A stretch of 64,000 bases of DNA, taken from Ephemerocybe angulata. Lineage: Eukaryota; Basidiomycota; Agaricomycetes; Agaricales; Psathyrellaceae. The position numbers and the translations under genes were made by a program. Below, piece by piece: positions 62,701 to 64,000 of this stretch (the stretch's first letter is position 1; each line of letters begins with the position of its first letter). The notes under the pieces are model-generated. The model saw only the letters and a program-made list of their open reading frames with translations. It was not told the DNA's origin and searched no databases. The stretch lies in the NCBI GenBank assembly GCA_013368325.1, contig JAACJK010000059.1:372001-436000 (forward strand), given 5' to 3'.

Positions 62701-63369
62701 CAGAAGAGGAGGCCATCAAAATGGCCACATTCTGATTGAGCGCTTCACTATGTATGGCGTCATTGGTCGCATTCCAGCTGGCCACCCTTCATCGAGTAGA
62801 AGTCACAATGAAGCCTGTGTGAGGCTCAGAAGGAATTAAAGAGACGCTTACCGGGCTCATTTGCGAAATGCAAGAATTTACGCGAATTCACACCATCGTG
62901 GTCTCGAGACTACTAGTATGTTCGTGCCCAACTCACTAGTTTATAGTAGTAAACATACGACGATAGGTGAGCACAACTCCTGTGGCAGCCCCCACAAATT
63001 GTCCTTCTTACATTCAGTTCTGCTTCTATCGCCCATTACAGTAGGCCCCATTGGGATCCGTGGTTCAATAGCATGCACCTGCATGCATCACACTCGGTGG
63101 CTCTGGAGACTGTGTGCCTATAGTCCCCCTTCAAGAAAGGCTGGCCCAGCCTGTTCAAGATAGCTCGAGAAGCATCGATACGAAGTAAATATGTATGGTT
63201 TGAAATGAACTTCTGTAACATTGTGTTTCATACACATGCCCAGTCTATCGCTCGATGCAGCCTAGTAAAGGGAGAAAAAAAATGCCCCAGAAAGAATCCC
63301 AGAAAATAAACAGTTCCCCAAAATCCCTAAATAATCCCCAAAAAATGGACCCAGACGGTAAATGTCAAA
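59730..63369. other. Gene-poor interval of 3.6 kb
   Basis: No gene family, RNA or transposon end was recognised. Open frames are short (under 170 codons) and without protein character. An imperfect repeat of CTGACT/GACTCT words is seen at 62160-62280. It may contain lineage-specific genes or old repeats I cannot see. Confidence 0.45.
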
Positions 63370-64000
63370 CTAAATGGTGTTCTGAAGAACCGAGAATCGG
63401 ATGAGGTAAGTGAATGGAAGCTCGATTGGGACCAGGAAGCCAACTCACTTGCACGGCAGCCCAGCTCGTGACGACCTCTCTGAGCCGCTTCTTCAACAGT
63501 CCCTGACACTCAGAACAGGCGAGATCATCGAGCAAAGGCTCGAATACACTTCGTATCCTATGAGAAGGCAGAGCTAGGGTGGGCGATAGAAATTGAGAAA
63601 ATAAACTGATCAGCAGGTAGACATTGGACGGATTGGAGGTAGTTTAAGACCAAAAGAAATATATGCTTACTGGGGTCTAGATCCAGGATAAGAAACGTCG
63701 CCACCATAGACCACGCCGTCGAAAGCTGCCTCTGTCCATCGAACCCACACTCTGGAGTCCAGGGGTGTAGCCCCGGCGTCCTCTGTAAAATCTTCTTCAG
63801 CTCATCCATCCGCGTCATATGGAGAATGAACAAGCGCTTGAGGTACACGGGCCCAATCCGCTCCGAGATTTCGTCTGGAAGGGTGCCGAGGGGGTACCCA
63901 AGCAGATGCGCAGAGCACGGTTTGGCGAGGTCCGCGAGGTCGTGCTTCCCAGCGAGAGCAAAGATGTCCATTGGCCGAAGCGGTGCAAGGGAGAGGAGGA
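63370..64000 (-). CDS. BTB/POZ-type protein, C-terminal part (cut by window edge)
   Basis: The minus-strand gene enters from the right edge, so the N-terminal BTB fold is mostly outside. Visible: LRPMDIFALAGKHDLADLAK, a helix-rich post-BTB segment, then ISERIGPVYLKRLFILHMTR, TPGLHPWTPECG and QLSTAWSMVATFLILDLDP. After a 102-bp intron comes RIRSVFEPLLDDLACSECQGLL with KKRLREVVTSWAAVQ, and after a second intron only NTI and a TAG at 63370-63372. The pattern YLRRLFFLH, HPWTP and CxxCxxxL near the end is typical of the large agaricomycete BTB-domain family whose role (protein adaptor, perhaps ubiquitin ligase substrate receptor) is inferred from BTB proteins generally. Splice sites look clean, so the gene is probably intact. 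Confidence 0.75.

Overview
The window reads as nuclear DNA of a mushroom-type basidiomycete (Agaricomycetes). Genes are cut by many short (about 45-70 bp) GT-AG introns. They include typical basidiomycete families: a BIM1-like copper protein, a YANK-type AGC kinase, a Zn2Cys6 factor with a split zinc cluster, BTB proteins and a family of small secreted proteins. The mobile elements are Ty1/copia, hAT and Ty3/gypsy types. No function was checked by database search; calls rest on recognisable motifs, and splice sites were read by eye.

Bases 1 to about 29,800 are a repeat block. Positions 1-10,600 hold AT-rich, old elements: a degraded unknown coding region, the C-terminal end of a hAT transposase (3.7-4.2 kb), two copies of one terminal-inverted-repeat (TIR) element with a tRNA-like core (2284-3034 and 6458-7260), a 172-bp foldback (5867-6232), and a roughly 5.2-kb element (5331-10568) with very long degenerate inverted termini and a dead PD-(D/E)XK-like gene inside. 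A GC-rich proline-rich gene remnant follows at 10.9-12.3 kb.

Positions 12.8-28.6 kb are a set of nested transposons that can be taken apart by target-site duplications (TSDs). A Ty3/gypsy gag was entered by copia element A. Copia A was entered by a 307-bp hAT MITE (13244-13550) and by a full hAT transposon (16583-26625). The hAT transposase was then entered by a complete copia element B (18566-24268, TSD GAAGG) and by a 491-bp MITE (24945-25435, TSD AGCATGCG). Removing copia B with one TSD copy restores the transposase reading frame at that site. All coding regions in the stack are broken. A 0.6-kb repeat with degenerate telomere-like TTAGGG tracts (28.6-29.2 kb) closes the block.

Positions 29.9-64 kb are gene-dense: ABCC/MRP transporter (-), guanylate kinase (-), YANK kinase (+), BIM1-like GPI-anchored protein (-), hypoxanthine-guanine phosphoribosyltransferase (-), RNA polymerase III subunit RPC53 (+), a secreted protein (+), cytochrome P450 (+), Zn2Cys6 transcription factor (-), TAF10 (+), an uncertain gene (-), the ribosome biogenesis factor RRP14/SURF6 (+) and a BTB-type protein cut by the window edge (-). 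Two gene pairs share promoters of only 128 and 137 bp. HGPRT and guanylate kinase catalyse consecutive steps of guanine salvage (guanine to GMP to GDP). A third TIR element with a tRNA-like core sits at 59069-59721 in the otherwise empty 58.7-63.4 kb stretch.

The most unusual signal is that three unrelated TIR element families here (8-9 bp TSDs) each carry a tRNA-like A-box/B-box segment in the middle. That resembles a MITE and a SINE combined.
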